51,411 nt of DNA from Pholiota molesta. Its lineage: Eukaryota > Basidiomycota > Agaricomycetes > Agaricales > Strophariaceae. The DNA is taken from assembly GCA_014925825.1 (NCBI GenBank), contig JACGCK010000283.1:1-51411 (forward strand), given 5' to 3'. The translations under genes and the position numbers were made by a program. Each line of letters starts with the position of its first letter. Within the stretch, counting starts at the first letter, position 1. Positions 24,116-35,759 of the stretch are shown here, piece after piece. A model generated the notes under the pieces. It made no database searches, was not told where the DNA came from, and worked only from the letters and a program-made list of their open reading frames with translations.

Positions 24116-25474
24116 ATGGACATTGCAGACCAGATCCCGGCGATGCGCCTCCCGCAGGAGCTTGTAGACCACATCCTCGACTATCTCGTCGACGACCACG
24201 CGACGCTGCGAGCCTGCGCCCGCGTCGCGCAGGCGTGGCTGCCCAGCAGCCGGCGCCACCTATTCGCGAGGATCAGCCTCAAAGCGACGTCGCCGCACAA
24301 CGGGCCTGCGGACCCGCAGGCGCGCTGCCAGCGCCTGTACAAGCTGCTGCAGCGCGCGCCCGAGATCATCGCGCACATCCGCACGCTCGAGATCTGCGAG
24401 GGCTCGCCGCTGCACCACCACTACTCGCACGTCCAGGGCTCGACGACGTGGGTGACGACCGAGCGCACGCTCGCGGCGCTCCTCCGCGTGCTCACCCACG
24501 TGCGCCGCCTCGAGTTCGCCGCGACGTCGACGCTGTACTGGACGCTCCTCCCCCCGACGTTCCAGGCCGCGCTCTGCACGCTCCTCTCGCTTCCGTCCCT
24601 CGTCTACGTGCGCCTCCACTCGTGGATGTTTCCCAACTTCGCCGCGCTCACCTGGATGCTGGCGCACTGTCGCAATCTCCAGGCATTTGCGCTCTCTTCG
24701 ACGAACGTTGGCGGCGAAGGCGGCCCGGAACTCGGCCTCGATGCAGCGCGCGGGGAGGGGGATGAGAGGGGCGTGGGGCTACCGCTGGAAGCGGTGATGC
24801 TCGATTTCGTTACGTTTGCGTACCTCGACCACTGGCTCCTCGGCGAGCACTCGCTCGTGGACATCCGGCAGCTCAGGGACCTGCGCGTGGCACACTTCCA
24901 CGACGCGCACGTTATCGAGAAGCTCCTCCTCGCCGTGGGCGGATCCCTGGAGTACTTCCACCTCAAGCCCGGATCCTGGAACGGTAAGCACATGTTGTTC
25001 TTTTCACGTTATCGCGCTTCGCAGACGTTATCAGTGACTAATTACGACTCATTTCCTATTATTTTTCTCGCAGTGCACCCCTTCAACTTATCACATAACT
25101 CGGGTCTACGCGCTATCAGGATAACGCTCGACGATCCAGAGACTGCCATGTCCTGGGCGACCACCTTGCTTGCCAGCCTATCTGCCGGATCGAACACCGC
25201 CTTGACATCTATCGGGCTCGAGTTCTTCGCGGACCCGAAGAAAATCGTCGGCTGGACGGAGCTGGACGCGCTCTTCATGCGCCCTGAGCTCGCCGCCCTG
25301 ACCTATGTTGAAATAGGCCTGTTCGCGATGCCCAGCCATGCCGATTTTATTGCGGTCAAGGACGAGATGCGCGGCTTGAACGAGCGCGGAATCGTGAGGT
25401 GGTATCAGCTCGGTGTGAAGAGCCAGCGGTCAAGTCGACAACTTACCCCCAAGATCAGCCGGTACGAGTTTTGA
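24116..25474 (+). CDS. F-box-type leucine-rich protein
   Basis: Second F-box-like gene, 422 residues. The N-terminal MRLPQELVDHILDYL plus ACARVAQAWLPSSRRHLF stretch (residues 10-52) is the basidiomycete F-box-like motif; the rest carries irregular leucine-rich segments. Exons 24116-24983 and 25074-25474. The intron has a GTAAGC donor, a GACTAAT branch site and a CTCGCAG acceptor. It is exactly 90 nt with no stop, so unspliced RNA would encode a protein 30 residues longer. The first exon is very GC-rich at third positions. The gene converges with the G-alpha gene, whose stop is at 25848. The target is unknown; an SCF adaptor role is family inference. Confidence 0.8.
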   Translation: MDIADQIPAMRLPQELVDHILDYLVDDHATLRACARVAQAWLPSSRRHLFARISLKATSPHNGPADPQARCQRLYKLLQRAPEIIAHIRTLEICEGSPLHHHYSHVQGSTTWVTTERTLAALLRVLTHVRRLEFAATSTLYWTLLPPTFQAALCTLLSLPSLVYVRLHSWMFPNFAALTWMLAHCRNLQAFALSSTNVGGEGGPELGLDAARGEGDERGVGLPLEAVMLDFVTFAYLDHWLLGEHSLVDIRQLRDLRVAHFHDAHVIEKLLLAVGGSLEYFHLKPGSWNGKHMLFFSRYRASQTLSVTNYDSFPIIFLAVHPFNLSHNSGLRAIRITLDDPETAMSWATTLLASLSAGSNTALTSIGLEFFADPKKIVGWTELDALFMRPELAALTYVEIGLFAMPSHADFIAVKDEMRGLNERGIVRWYQLGVKSQRSSRQLTPKISRYEF

Positions 25475-25847
25475 ACGCTAGCGGTCGGGCGTATTCATTG
25501 GCTTGCGCTTCATGCTCATCATTCATGCTTCGACCTTTTTTTTTTTTCTTGCCACCTTTAGACTTTGAATTTCACCTTTGACTTTACTTTCTTGCTTATT
25601 TAATTCATCGTGTTGTTCTTGCGCTGTTCTTGTTTCTTGCTTTCGTTTATGTTGTGTCCATTTTTCTTGTTTTCTTCGGTTTCTTCTGGCTGCGATTCTC
25701 TCTGGGCGTGAGGAACGAACGGTATGGTGATAATTTAACCTTAGACCCTTTCATGCAATTTATATATATATACATATGCCACCCACATCCATATCCACCA
25801 CTCATACCCACTCTCTTCCCAGCCTTACCCCACCGCAATCATCATCG

Positions 25848-28712
25848 TCATGCGAGTCCCACATCCGCAATATGTTTCCTTAATATCGCTTCTCCTACTA
25901 TATATCCCACATACCATAATGCGCACCATATAGTATTTTAATTAGCGCCTTTATCCTTGCTATGAAGCTGCCATATAGGTTTATATGCTACTCACCGATC
26001 CCTATGATGCTTTGTGTCGCTTTTATATCCTACATACATTTTGATATGTTTTTTGGCGTTTGTCGGAGATGGAGTGGAGGACGACGGGCGAATGGACGGA
26101 CGGAAGGTTTGGTGGGCAATCGTTTAATCAGTACATCTCCCAGAGTGAGCGGATGGGCGCCTTTACTTACCAGCATGGAGGTGAAATGCTGTAGAGTAAT
26201 GGGTTAATTCGATATAAAGTGGAAGGATAGTTTGATCTAGGCCGAAACCGAAGACTTACAATATACACCCGCCGATTCCCTACATCTTTCTTCCGATGCA
26301 CTTGCAAGAAATGCGAGCGAAAGTAGTCCGACACCGTTTCAAAGTTATTCGGCCTCGCTCCGAAGCTCGTTATACTGCAGGACCTAAATCAGTACACCTG
26401 CGCACATAGCGCATTGCATCATAGATGGTATATATGACACGCACTACCGTCGGACCTGCGTCCCAGCGTCGAGTTTTTCCCGCAGGATGTCCATCTAAAG
26501 GCACCGAAAGAGTGGGAGGATGTGTAAGTGCTATGTTTAACTATAAGCTCACGCTCCACCAATATAGATATATGCATATCACATACTGGCAGGGTTTGCG
26601 AAGCGGGAAAGACGGTATAACTAACCTTGTTTAGCAGAAGGACGAGATGAGCATCTTTGAGCAGGATATTAGCACAAATCGTGCCGAAGAGCTGCAGGGA
26701 GTCGTCGATGCGATTTGTCTTGGCGTCCTCTTCGAGGTACTGTTGCGATGGTAAGGAAAACAGGGTTATTAGCGTTTGCAATGACGAAATAGGATAAAGG
26801 AGCGGGGCCAATTGTCAGAAGCCACAGAAGAGTCTACAGAGAAGAAGCATATGTCACAGAGATCAACAAAAAGACATACTTGGTCAAATGCACTTAATGG
26901 TGCTAAATATGAACATCAGCCCATGTCACTGTCAGCGTTTTCTGATGCACGCATCCTCCCTGCAGGCAGGCTGCCAAGATACACCTGCAAGAAGGGAGGA
27001 CTTGAGGGATGTTGGTATGCGCACCTAGGAATATAATAGCGGTCGCTAGAAACGGCGCGTGCCAATAGGAGAATAAATTAGTACTTTGTGCGTAGACGGA
27101 GGCAGAAATTCTTCCACGCCGTCCCGAAGGGAATCGGAGACGTGCAGTGGTAGTGATGGAGTGGTGTATGACATCGATTAAACGTACCATCATCAAAATA
27201 CGGTATCCATGCTGGCCTCTTCGAAAGCATTCAGTTATTTATATTTTGCAGCCAGTGCAACGCTGAGAGACAACATACCTGGCCGCGCTGCATACGGAAA
27301 AGTCGGATAGAGAAGATCATACACGTATGAGCGGCGCTGAAACCATCACAAAGCTGATAACGATATGACTGATACTCACCGCACCTCCTACATCATACAA
27401 AGTCCAGTTATATGACCGTCCCGCCATGTTCATTGGGAATGAATGCTGCATCACCCCAAGCGTGCGCAGACGGACGGCTAAAATGTCGTCTAGGAAAATG
27501 CGTCTCGAAGCGTCAGCGACCTCGCGCTTGCCACAAATGCACAGCTCTACGTGGGAGACGCACCATTGGTAGGGCTGTATTCTGGCTCCGCTATTCGCTG
27601 GATATGCCGGAGGAAGCTGGATGTTCGGCGATTGTCAGTTCAACAGTCAAAGAATGTCAAAAACTCGAAATAGGATCTATATCATGGGCAATGCCTGTGA
27701 TCGCGCGCGTCTCACGCGTAAAAAAATAGAAAAGAACTCAACAAAGTCATATGGAAAGGGAAGGACGATGGATGGATGAAAGTAAGAGACAGATTACGCA
27801 CAAGGAGACCGAGTCGTCCAGTCGAATCTTGCGCTCGTGGACGTAGAACTTGACTGCATCGTGCGCCCATAGGGCATCAATATCGTCCGCCGCAATGGTC
27901 ATCGTCCGCGCGACAAGCGTCGTGGTCTCTCGTGCACGACTCGCAACCCCAGCCTTCTTCGCGTCAGCGCCCACCGCCCATGGTGGTGCAGTGAGCGCCT
28001 GCCAACCACCCCGGACGAACGCCTCGCTGCGGCCGCCGACGATTGCTACCCCACCACTCAGTTCTGCCGCGAGGGTTGATTCTAATGCGAGAAGCGGGAG
28101 TAGCCGCACGCGGAGTGCACCTAGTTCGCGCTGGACTTCGAGGGAAGCGAGGGGTTCATTTGGGACGCGTAGAGATGTCTCATACTCGAGCTCCGCGAAG
28201 ATGATCCGGACAGCTTTGATGATGTTGGCGTACACAATGGGGACCCATGAGAGGCGTTCGAGGTCAAGCGAACGGGAGGCGTAGAAGAGTTGAAACTGCT
28301 TTTGCAGGGTTGATTTTCCTGGGAGCTCGGGATTGGTTGACGTTGAACGAGGCTTGCTGAAGAACTCACCTGAGTCTGCCTGACCCAAAAGCATAACTTG
28401 AGTGGTACGAGCTAGTTGTAAGAATATGTCCGAGACCCGAAGCAAGTCAAATAAGCACCTTTTACTTGTCTTTTGCGCGCTTCCCTTTTGCGCGCAGACT
28501 CTTTCTGTAATGCCCATTGGTCAAGGTGTTAAGGCGGGTAGGTGCAAGTATCTGCAACGTACCTTGATCTCCTCATCGATCCTTCCACTGATTCTAGCTG
28601 CCTCTTCTCTCGACATAACAATGCCTGCGTCAGAGCTACACCGGTGGTGTCCGCGGGTAGAGGAGGAGGAGGAAGGGGTTGGGCGTTTAGATGTGATCGT
28701 AGCAGCTGCCAT
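25848..28712 (-). CDS. Divergent G-protein alpha subunit, 16 exons
   Basis: Heterotrimeric G-protein alpha subunit, 454 residues; it would bind GTP at the plasma membrane and couple receptors. Exons: 28712-28563, 28504-28459, 28396-28370, 28318-27802, 27616-27564, 27489-27380, 27287-27279, 27218-27188, 27045-27025, 26902-26880, 26739-26626, 26494-26448, 26374-26260, 26188-26171, 26029-25996 and 25897-25848. All phases agree and each exon matches the family in order. P-loop GQADSGKST is at 70-78, switch I RLRTLGV at 271-277 (Arg and Thr kept) and DVGGA at 297-301. The catalytic Gln is replaced by Ala301. NKMD is at 366-369, and the TCAT box has become TSML (424-427). The start lacks the MGxxxS myristoylation signal. 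The helical domain is about 60 residues longer than in typical Gi. Such divergent G-alphas are multiplied in Agaricomycetes. Confidence 0.92.
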
Positions 28713-30378
28713 ACAAATGTAAGAACTTTGAGAGAACAACCTGTTGAATGGGATTTGTTATTTACCGAGCCGGCCGCGGACTGGAGCGTGTTCGATGTCT
28801 ATAGCGTGCTCGACAGCGGTGGGGATATCATGATGCCAGGCATCCACTGATGCCTTGTGCAGTATAAGGCGTACGTCAAACCTAGCTCCCTTGTCCTTCT
28901 CGTTTCTAAGTTTGGACAAGATAAAAGGTCCGAGAATCATTTCGACTAAGTATGATATCCCAGGATTCCCACCGCATGCTCTGCCTCGCTGCGCAGAATT
29001 AGGCTAGTGCGGTTACAGACGCTTGCCGGCTACGCAACCTTGACTCCTGCAATTGTAAATATTTCTTGGGTAGCTAGGGATTCAGACAGCCGACGGTGGC
29101 CGATGCCTCGAGGATGTTTAATCTGTACCAGTCTGTACCATTTGCTTCGCTGTTGGCAAGGTGAGAAAATATGAAGCGATGGTCAAATGTCGTAAACTTG
29201 GAAGAAATCGAATTGATGCCGCATCCCATTATCCTAAATGGGTCCCGTGATCAAGCAGATAAAAATAATAACAGGAAAGGAATTGCAGAACTACCTTGCA
29301 ACTCAATTGCAACTCCCTTTCAAATGTAATCTTCCATGGGAAGTGAAGCTAGTGAAGGGTTGGATGTTTGCGCCATTCCCCGTGCCTTGATGAGTAAGGA
29401 AGTGTCACTCTTCCTCGGATATGGAAGCTGAAGCGCTGAAGCGCTGATACTTGGCTGATACCAAGCTCCAACCAAGCTCAGCCTCATGGGCCAACTTGCT
29501 CCATTGAACAACCTTTATCAGGCGAGTCTTTATTGATAATGTAATGGATCTGTCTTGGATCTGTCAAAAGTATTTGCCCTCGTTAGGGCAGATGTCGCAA
29601 AAATGTCTGTCGTTAATTAAATTCCTACTGAGCATCAACTATTTCTCATGAAAGCGTCAATGTTTATAGATGAACACATAATCGCACAATTACTGAGATC
29701 TACAGTTTAGGCTGATGCCAATGTCATACGCAGAACTCAATACTTATTACGCCCAAATGTCGCCCTTACACACGCTCGTAAGCGCTGAACCTCGGTCCGA
29801 AAGAAACCCGAGGATGTAAGCACCTGTGAAGAGCGACTTTATTCATTTTTCAGCTTCACCTCGACGCCCTCCTTCTCCTCCTCCTCCTGGTCGTCATCAT
29901 TATTGCTTAGGTCTGATTCGTCTGATGAAGCGTCTAACATATCGTCATCCAAGATCGTACGGGCCTCTCTTTCAGCTTCGGAATCGTTCATTTATTTGGC
30001 TTGTATTCTCAACAACTTGTTATGTCCCTGACCCTGACGATGCGGATAGCGCCTCTTCCGCGACGTTTGGTCCCATTCTCTGAATATCTCAAAGCACACT
30101 GCCACTCATGCAAAGGAGCAATATCATTTTTGTTCGACTATAAGTATTAACAAAAACTCCTCTTTTTATCCGAGGATTACTCGCTCGAAGACAGTCTAAG
30201 ATCCTCAGAAGATGGAACCGTGCACCAAGTGTTATTTTGCTACGTAGATTCTGTGGATACAATAGAAACTCCTGCAAATAGTTGTCCGCCTTCTGTATTC
30301 AACGCCGGTAAGTCTGCAGTTGTTTGTTCGAGTTTTCAGGAATTGACTTGGTTCTTTGCGTGACATCAGTATCTTACC
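28713..30378. other. Intergenic; right part shared with the duplicated HNH region
   Basis: 28713-29840 shows no gene or RNA. About 29850-30065 repeats 37300-37500: a CTTCACCTCGACGCC start, a CTCCTC-rich run, TATTTGGCTT and GACCCTGACGATGCGG. Here it lies upstream of the HNH gene on the same strand. At 37300 the HNH gene has the opposite orientation, so an inversion joint falls between this element and the gene. Confidence 0.55.
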
Positions 30379-31673
30379 ATGACATCAACTACATACAGTG
30401 ACTCTACCGAAAGTGATATCAATGCCAGCTCGCCAATACAACCAGCTCCAGCTACGGTGACTGTCTCAGAATCGCGCATTATGGGAAACACCGGCTTACC
30501 CAAGAGACGCAAGAAGCGTATCAAAGCCGTTGCACCCAATCGATCTCGCTGTCTCGTTGAGAATTGCCCGAAGCAACGAGCCGTTCGATATTGTCATATT
30601 GTTGCGAAGTCTCTATCGAATAACGATGAGTTTGCACGTATCCCTTTCATATCATGATATGAATGCTATACTTACCGATGCGTAGATGAACAGCATTGAA
30701 TGGTTTTGGAATATGAGACGAACGACGCTGAACCTCAATACTCGCCGGAATATAGTTTGTCGTAGGTGGTGATATAATTTGTTAATTGTTCAACAGCTCA
30801 CGATGTCTTGTTTAGTAGGAGCATCCTTACAAACACTCATGGACAGTGGTAATTGGGCCCTGTTGCCTTCTGACGATATAATTATGCGATACGCCTCGAC
30901 CCTCGAACAAATCGGCGGTCTTGCGATTGCTGATAGAAATTTTTTTCCAGATATACCAGCAAGTCCCATTATTTCCCCCCAGAAGTCTTGATTTCTTATG
31001 TCTGAATCGTATCCAGGATGATATCTATCCCTACCGTTTGCTACCACTTTTTCGAATGGAAAAAATAGGAATCACGATGCAAATTGATCAAGATCCCGTG
31101 GGCCCGGAGAGCTTTGTTAACTATGTTTATCCCTTCTCCGACTTACCTGATTTTCACTCCCACATTCATCCGAAATTTGTTATTCTTGCGCTCGGCAGAA
31201 ATTTGGAGTTCGAGATGGTGCTCAACCGGGCTAGGCTTGAAGCTAGGGGTGAGCTTCTCGAAAAGTTCCCTATATTGGAGGAAGTTAGGAAGTTGTATAA
31301 AGCTTGGACAAGGCCACTGGACCCAAAGGCCGTGAAGGCTGATAAATCTTATGCGGCCCCTGATTACGACAGTGAGGATGATGAAGACTCCAAACCGGAC
31401 ATTGACGACTACGACGACGACGACTCGAAGGATTCGGACAACAAGAGCACATCCTCCGCAAAGACGAAACCTCGCAGAGTGCGCGACACGAAGCGAATGC
31501 GAGCCAATACCAAGAAGCGAAAACGAGCCAATACTTCACCCACACCTGGTCGGCGCCGTCACGACAATTCTCTTTATCGAGAATCCCTAGTCGAGCACGA
31601 AAGGGCAGTCGGAAAAGGAGGATGGACTGCAGAACAGGTAGGCAATTGGAGGCAACAACTCGAATGTGCTTGA
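30379..31673 (+). CDS. HNH-endonuclease-like protein, intact copy 1
   Basis: HNH-like protein of the type common as orphan genes in Agaricomycetes, 380 residues. Exons 30379-30629, 30694-30754, 30797-30917 and 30964-31673 join in phase. The introns are very short (64, 42 and 46 nt) and the donors weak (GTTTGC, GTTTGT, GTCTTG), so boundaries are tentative. The fold region has CLVENCPKQRAVRYCHIVAKS, then IEWFWNMRRTTLNLNTRRNI and GNWALLPS. The third HNH position (usually ADxHxLFD) reads ASLQTLMD, with Gln for His. The C-terminal half has an Asp/Ser-rich acidic block, Lys/Arg clusters that could be nuclear signals (KKRKR), and a GGWTAEQVGNW tail. Two broken copies lie at 35760 and 38103 on the other strand. 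Nuclease activity is doubtful; the role is unknown. Confidence 0.7.
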
Positions 31674-31774
31674 GGTCTATCGATAGTTTCACCCCCTCAA
31701 CATCTATCACCATTCCAACCTCCGTCTCACTTAGGACCACCCCGGCACCAAACTCCAGGTCCTGAATGTTGAAG

Positions 31775-31910
31775 GCTAGCTCCTCTTCCATCATTTAGTT
31801 TTGAATCAATGTATCTTATGTGTATCGTCTCACTGTAATGCATATTTTGGATGACCTTACTGGCGACGATATGACTCAAAAGACGGTCGCAGAAAAAATG
31901 GATGAGACAG
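31775..31910 (+). repeat. 130-bp direct repeat, copy left of NOG1
   Basis: Runs from GCTAGCTCCTCTTCCATC through TTTTGAATCAATGTAT and CGACGATATGACTC to ATGGATGAGA. It matches 35556-35690 in the same orientation, so the pair brackets NOG1 and its upstream region. The flanking HNH copies lie in opposite orientations. Confidence 0.8.
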
Positions 31911-31984
31911 CAAAAAACCTGAAGAGGCGGGTAATCGGGAAAATACAGAAATGCGTAGGTAGAGATGCAAGCAAAGAATCCCAA

Positions 31985-34625
31985 TCATCTTCTTTGTGTC
32001 TTGCCTCCCTTTCGCTTGCCGGCAAACAGATGTTTTGGCTGTAGAAAGTATCAAATTTTAGCATGCCCGCAGAGACCAGCACAAGTAAGATGTGAGTACG
32101 AACCATTTTGGTTTTGATCTCGCGATCGGCCTCGCCAGCCTTGGCGAGCATATTGCGCGGGCGTTGCGCGAGGTTCCGCAGCTGGTTCGCCTTGTTGAAC
32201 TGCTCCTCGTTGCGCATACCCGCCATCTGCCTGTTCGAGCGCGGCACACGCTTGGTGACCACGCCGCCCGAGTTCGTCTTGACGCGCTTCGCCGGCGCAT
32301 CGTCGTCGTCGTCGTCGACGTCCATCCAGCTCTCCTCGCCCGCTTCGCCTTCGCCGTCGGCGTCCTCCATCTCTTCGTCATCGTCGTCGTCGTCAGCGCG
32401 TTTGCGCTTCGCGCCATGCAGTTTGGCGAGCATCTCGGCGCGCTCTTGGATCCGGCTGGGGTCGAGGCCGGCACGGGTGAGTTCGCTCGTGAGTTCAGTG
32501 AGAGTGCGAAGGCCAGCGGTACGCGGCAGACGGGACTGGTTCTTCTTGGACTTTTTGATGGATTGGGAGGTGATTTTGTGGGAGAGGGCGATGGTGGCTT
32601 CTTTGGCTTCGCGCTCGTCGTCTGAGTCGAACTGGGAAAGGGATCAGAAGAATACGAGTGATTGGGTTGAGGATGGGGCATACCATATCCGAGTCGCTTT
32701 CGTAGAAGCCTTCCGCTTGGAGACGCTCCTCCTCTCGCTCGAGCGCCTCGAGCTTCTCTGCGATATCTGGATCGATGAAGTCTGCGATGTTCTTGCCGTC
32801 CATGATTTCGGGGATGATATCCTCCTTCCATTCGGGGTTGGCGAGCAGGTAGTCCTCTATAAAGCATCGAAACATCCATGATCAGCACTGGACAGGCAAA
32901 TAACGCGAACAAAACACACCTCTCATATTGATGTTGTACACACCCGGACCGCCTTCCTCCAACTCAACATCGCGCTTGAGCTTTCTCCTCTCGGGGTCGT
33001 TCTTGTCGTACTTCTTGCGCTGCTTCACGGCATCGGGGATGAACGGCGCCCGCACCACGTCATCTCTGGGCTTGGGCTGCGCGACGTGTATCCGGTTGAT
33101 CACACTGTTGATCTTGGCGCCCTTCATCTTGATATCGACACGGTGCGCGAGGAGCGCGTCGCACGCGGTGTTCTTGACCTCCATGACGCCCTCCTCCGTG
33201 AAGCACGACACCTGCACGCACGTCACGTCGGGCTGCGCGATGATCTCGTCGACGAGCGCGCGCGAGTCCGGGTGCACGTCGTCGAGGCGGGTGATGTCGA
33301 TCTTGTTGATGACGAGGAGGGTGGGTTTTCCGGCGAAGAGCGGCTTGATGGAGTGGAAGAGCTTGCACTGCGCTTCGATGCTGTACCCGCACTGCTCGCT
33401 CAGGTCCATGAAGTAGAGGATGCAGCTCTTCAGATGCGCCATCGCCGTGATGCTCTGCATCTCGATCGTGTTCATCTCCTCGAGCGGGTGGTCGAGAATA
33501 CCGGGTGTGTCGATGACCTGCCACCGGAGGTACTTGTAGTCCAGATGGCCGACGAAGAGGGATTTGGTGGTAAAGGCGTATGGCTGCACGTCGACGTCCG
33601 CGCGGGTCACTTTGTTGATGAAAGACGACTTGCCGACGTTGGGGTAGCCGCAGATGAGGAGCGTGCGTGTGTTCGGGTCGATGTTGGGGAGACGGGAGAT
33701 GTGCTGCCGCACTTGTTCAAGATACGCTAGGGGGTCTTTCTGGCGCTTCATGACGGTGGCCATACTGTAAACAAAAATATCAGACGCATGAATAGCTATA
33801 AAAAAGCGATAGACGCACCGACCAAGGGCAGCTTTCTTCAGCTGCTTGCAGCGATACAGACTATCACCGAACTTGAGGAGACGGACGTAGTCCTTAGCGA
33901 CATGGTCGATAAGATGGCGCGCAGTGCGCAGTTGTCCAAGGGCAAGCTTGTAGTGGTTCTTGTCGTACAGAACGTTCATCAGCGACGACAGGAACGGATG
34001 AAGGTCCTGAAGAATAAAATATCATGTAAGTATATCGCGACACTGCTGGAGGCAATGGCAGTTTCATTTGCAAACAGCCCATCATGAACAAGCTCCAAGG
34101 CTGTTGGTTAGGAATAGCCTATGCAACAAGTTCCAAATAGATAGTTTCCGGGCTATTTTCACATGGAACGATGATAACCTCCAGCAGTGTGATCGCATTT
34201 TGGACAAAATGATTGGATGAAAGCCGCAAAGGCAACGTACGTCGAGCATAGGGAATTCGGTGAGGATGGCTCCGAGCTTCTCGTCAAAGCAGTCTTGGGC
34301 GAACTTGACCTTGCGCATGTAGAAGTTTCGTATCCGGCTGATTTTGAAGTTTTTGTGGATAACCTAACGCACAACGAACAGTAATCAGCATTGTGTCTCC
34401 GGCAGCCCATCGTAGTCCCTGCAGCCCAGCACATCACTAGCACCATCATCAACCTCCCAACATCCCCTCAATGTATAATGCGAGTGCGGATCGATGAAGG
34501 CGAGGCAGCAGACAGATTAAAAGACGCACAGTAGGAGTCTTCCTCTGAGTCTTGGAGAGCACGATGTCGAGGAAGTCATTTGCCGTGGGCACCGGCGCGA
34601 TGGCCTTGAGACCGCTTGTCGACAT
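31985..34625 (-). CDS. NOG1: Nucleolar GTP-binding protein 1
   Basis: NOG1 (GTPBP4 family), an essential GTPase of 60S pre-ribosome assembly in the nucleolus. Seven exons join in phase: 34625-34530, 34363-34241, 34006-33819, 33764-32920, 32856-32684, 32631-32104 and 32038-31985, giving 668 residues (yeast 647). G1 GYPNVGKSS starts at 175, G3 DTPG at 221 and G4 NKID at 289. The N-terminal helical part ([26 protein letters not shown]) and the basic end ([16 protein letters not shown]) are family marks. A D/E-rich run near residue 560 is longer than usual. The first two introns are long for this window (166 and 234 nt). Pieces of this gene recur as fragments at 37859, 43425 and 48355. An Asp-rich frame starts 150 bases upstream on the other strand. 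Confidence 0.95.
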
Positions 34626-34774
34626 TGTAGGGGATGAGTGGACTGTTGGCGACGACGACGACGACGAAGTTTTGAATGATCTTGCCGCACTTTTTTGAAA
34701 CCGTATTCTCACGCTCCGCTAACAAGTGCAAATAATCATACTTTTAAACGCAGGTATATTTCGCTAGGCCTGAC

Positions 34775-35122
34775 ATGGACAGCGTGGCCGACGATGACGC
34801 GGACGATGCGAATAGCTTCTCTTCCGACGACATGGACGAAGTGGATAGCGCGACTGACAACGATGCGGATAGCGCGACTGACGACGACGCGGACTACGTG
34901 AGATGGACACCAGACGGCAATGGCAGAACTGCGGCGGGATGCCGACAGCGATGGGCGATGACAACCAGGCATAACGCAGGTAAGTACTTACTCGCGGCTG
35001 CGTCGCCATCTTCTTATGCAGCCCATCCTGACTTATCTCGTCAGAACACAGCGGATAACGCGGCCCAGCCAAACTCGATGCTACGGCGGCCAACCTCATT
35101 GGCTCATCGCGGATTTCGGTGA
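34775..35122 (+). CDS. Asp-rich small open frame, doubtful
   Basis: A frame of 115 codons starting MDSVADDDADDANSF, with repeated DSATD(N/D)DAD units, then DGNGRTAAGCRQRWAM. It is divergent from NOG1 with 150 bases between starts. The Asp-rich part is a DNA-level repeat of GCGACTGACRACGATGCGG-like units, and a diverged copy at 37443-37630 has a stop in this frame. A GTAAGT donor at about 34980 suggests a spliced transcript or exon of unknown extent. It could be a real small acidic protein or just low-complexity duplicated DNA. Confidence 0.3.
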   Translation: MDSVADDDADDANSFSSDDMDEVDSATDNDADSATDDDADYVRWTPDGNGRTAAGCRQRWAMTTRHNAGKYLLAAASPSSYAAHPDLSRQNTADNAAQPNSMLRRPTSLAHRGFR

Positions 35123-35555
35123 CTTCATTCCACCGTATCGTTAAGTGCGTTGCATGGCTGTGGACGGATGTTGGCCCAGGCCTTAGGATAGAGTGCGTAT
35201 AGAAATGGTAGAGTGCAATTTGTACCGTATATGGATACTAATTCATAAATATTTATACCAAACATCTGTGGCAATTTTGATCTCAAAGACAGTGGATCGG
35301 ATCAGATGATGGTATACCTCTCCCTCGATGTTGAATGCTATGAATGGCGTCTCGTTATCGCCCTTGGGACCAAGCGGTTGGACATTTGCAGAATGCCTCA
35401 TCATCGCACACAAGATAACATTTATCTTGCGACTCTTCCTGGTGGAGGTGGACCTCCGGCTCCTCGCCCTCCTCCTCCTGCCGCAGCGCCTCGAGCCTAC
35501 CATTGATCTGCGCATCTGTTATATGCTCAAGCACCTGCAGATGTCCAAGGATCCC

Positions 35556-35690
35556 GGCTAGCTCCTCTTTCATCGTTTAGTTTTGAATCAATGTATCCTA
35601 TATGTATCGTCTCCCTGTAATGCATATTTTGGATGACCTTACTGGCGACGATATGACTCAAAGACCTCGCAGAAAAGATGGATGAGATAT
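35556..35690 (+). repeat. 130-bp direct repeat, copy right of NOG1
   Basis: Partner of 31775-31910. Here it directly follows, on the opposite strand, the 3' end of HNH copy 2. The spacing between the two copies is about 3.8 kb and the enclosed DNA contains all of NOG1. Confidence 0.8.
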
Positions 35691-35759
35691 CAAAATCTTG
35701 CAGCAAGACGAAGGTTGGAATGGTGGTAGATGATGAGGGGGTGAAACTCTCGATAGACT

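Noticed and set aside
24007..24765. A 252-residue Ala/Pro/Arg-rich frame over the second F-box gene
   Set aside because: A shadow frame of GC-rich coding DNA; the F-box frame at 24116 has the family motif and a splice structure.
26030..26188. Read-through end of G-alpha giving a 53-codon terminal exon
   Set aside because: Strong donor GTAAGT after HFTSML, and the next two exons (DIKATQSIIGI, VGEAILRKHIADVGLA) match the family C-terminus.
27288..27345. A longer exon from the acceptor near 27345 in place of the 9-nt microexon
   Set aside because: It ends in the wrong phase for the following RPAWIPYFDD exon and inserts an unrelated stretch into switch II.
29826..30083. A plus-strand frame upstream of HNH copy 1
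   Set aside because: It lies in a duplicated low-complexity segment whose other copy (37300) does not keep the frame.
32092..32881. Plus-strand frames of 177 and 257 codons over the end of NOG1
   Set aside because: Antisense shadows of the acidic and lysine-rich NOG1 tail; no family resemblance.
33086..33730. A plus-strand frame of 214 codons opposite the NOG1 GTPase domain
   Set aside because: The antisense reading of a strongly conserved exon; rich in Val/Glu/Asp from codon bias only.
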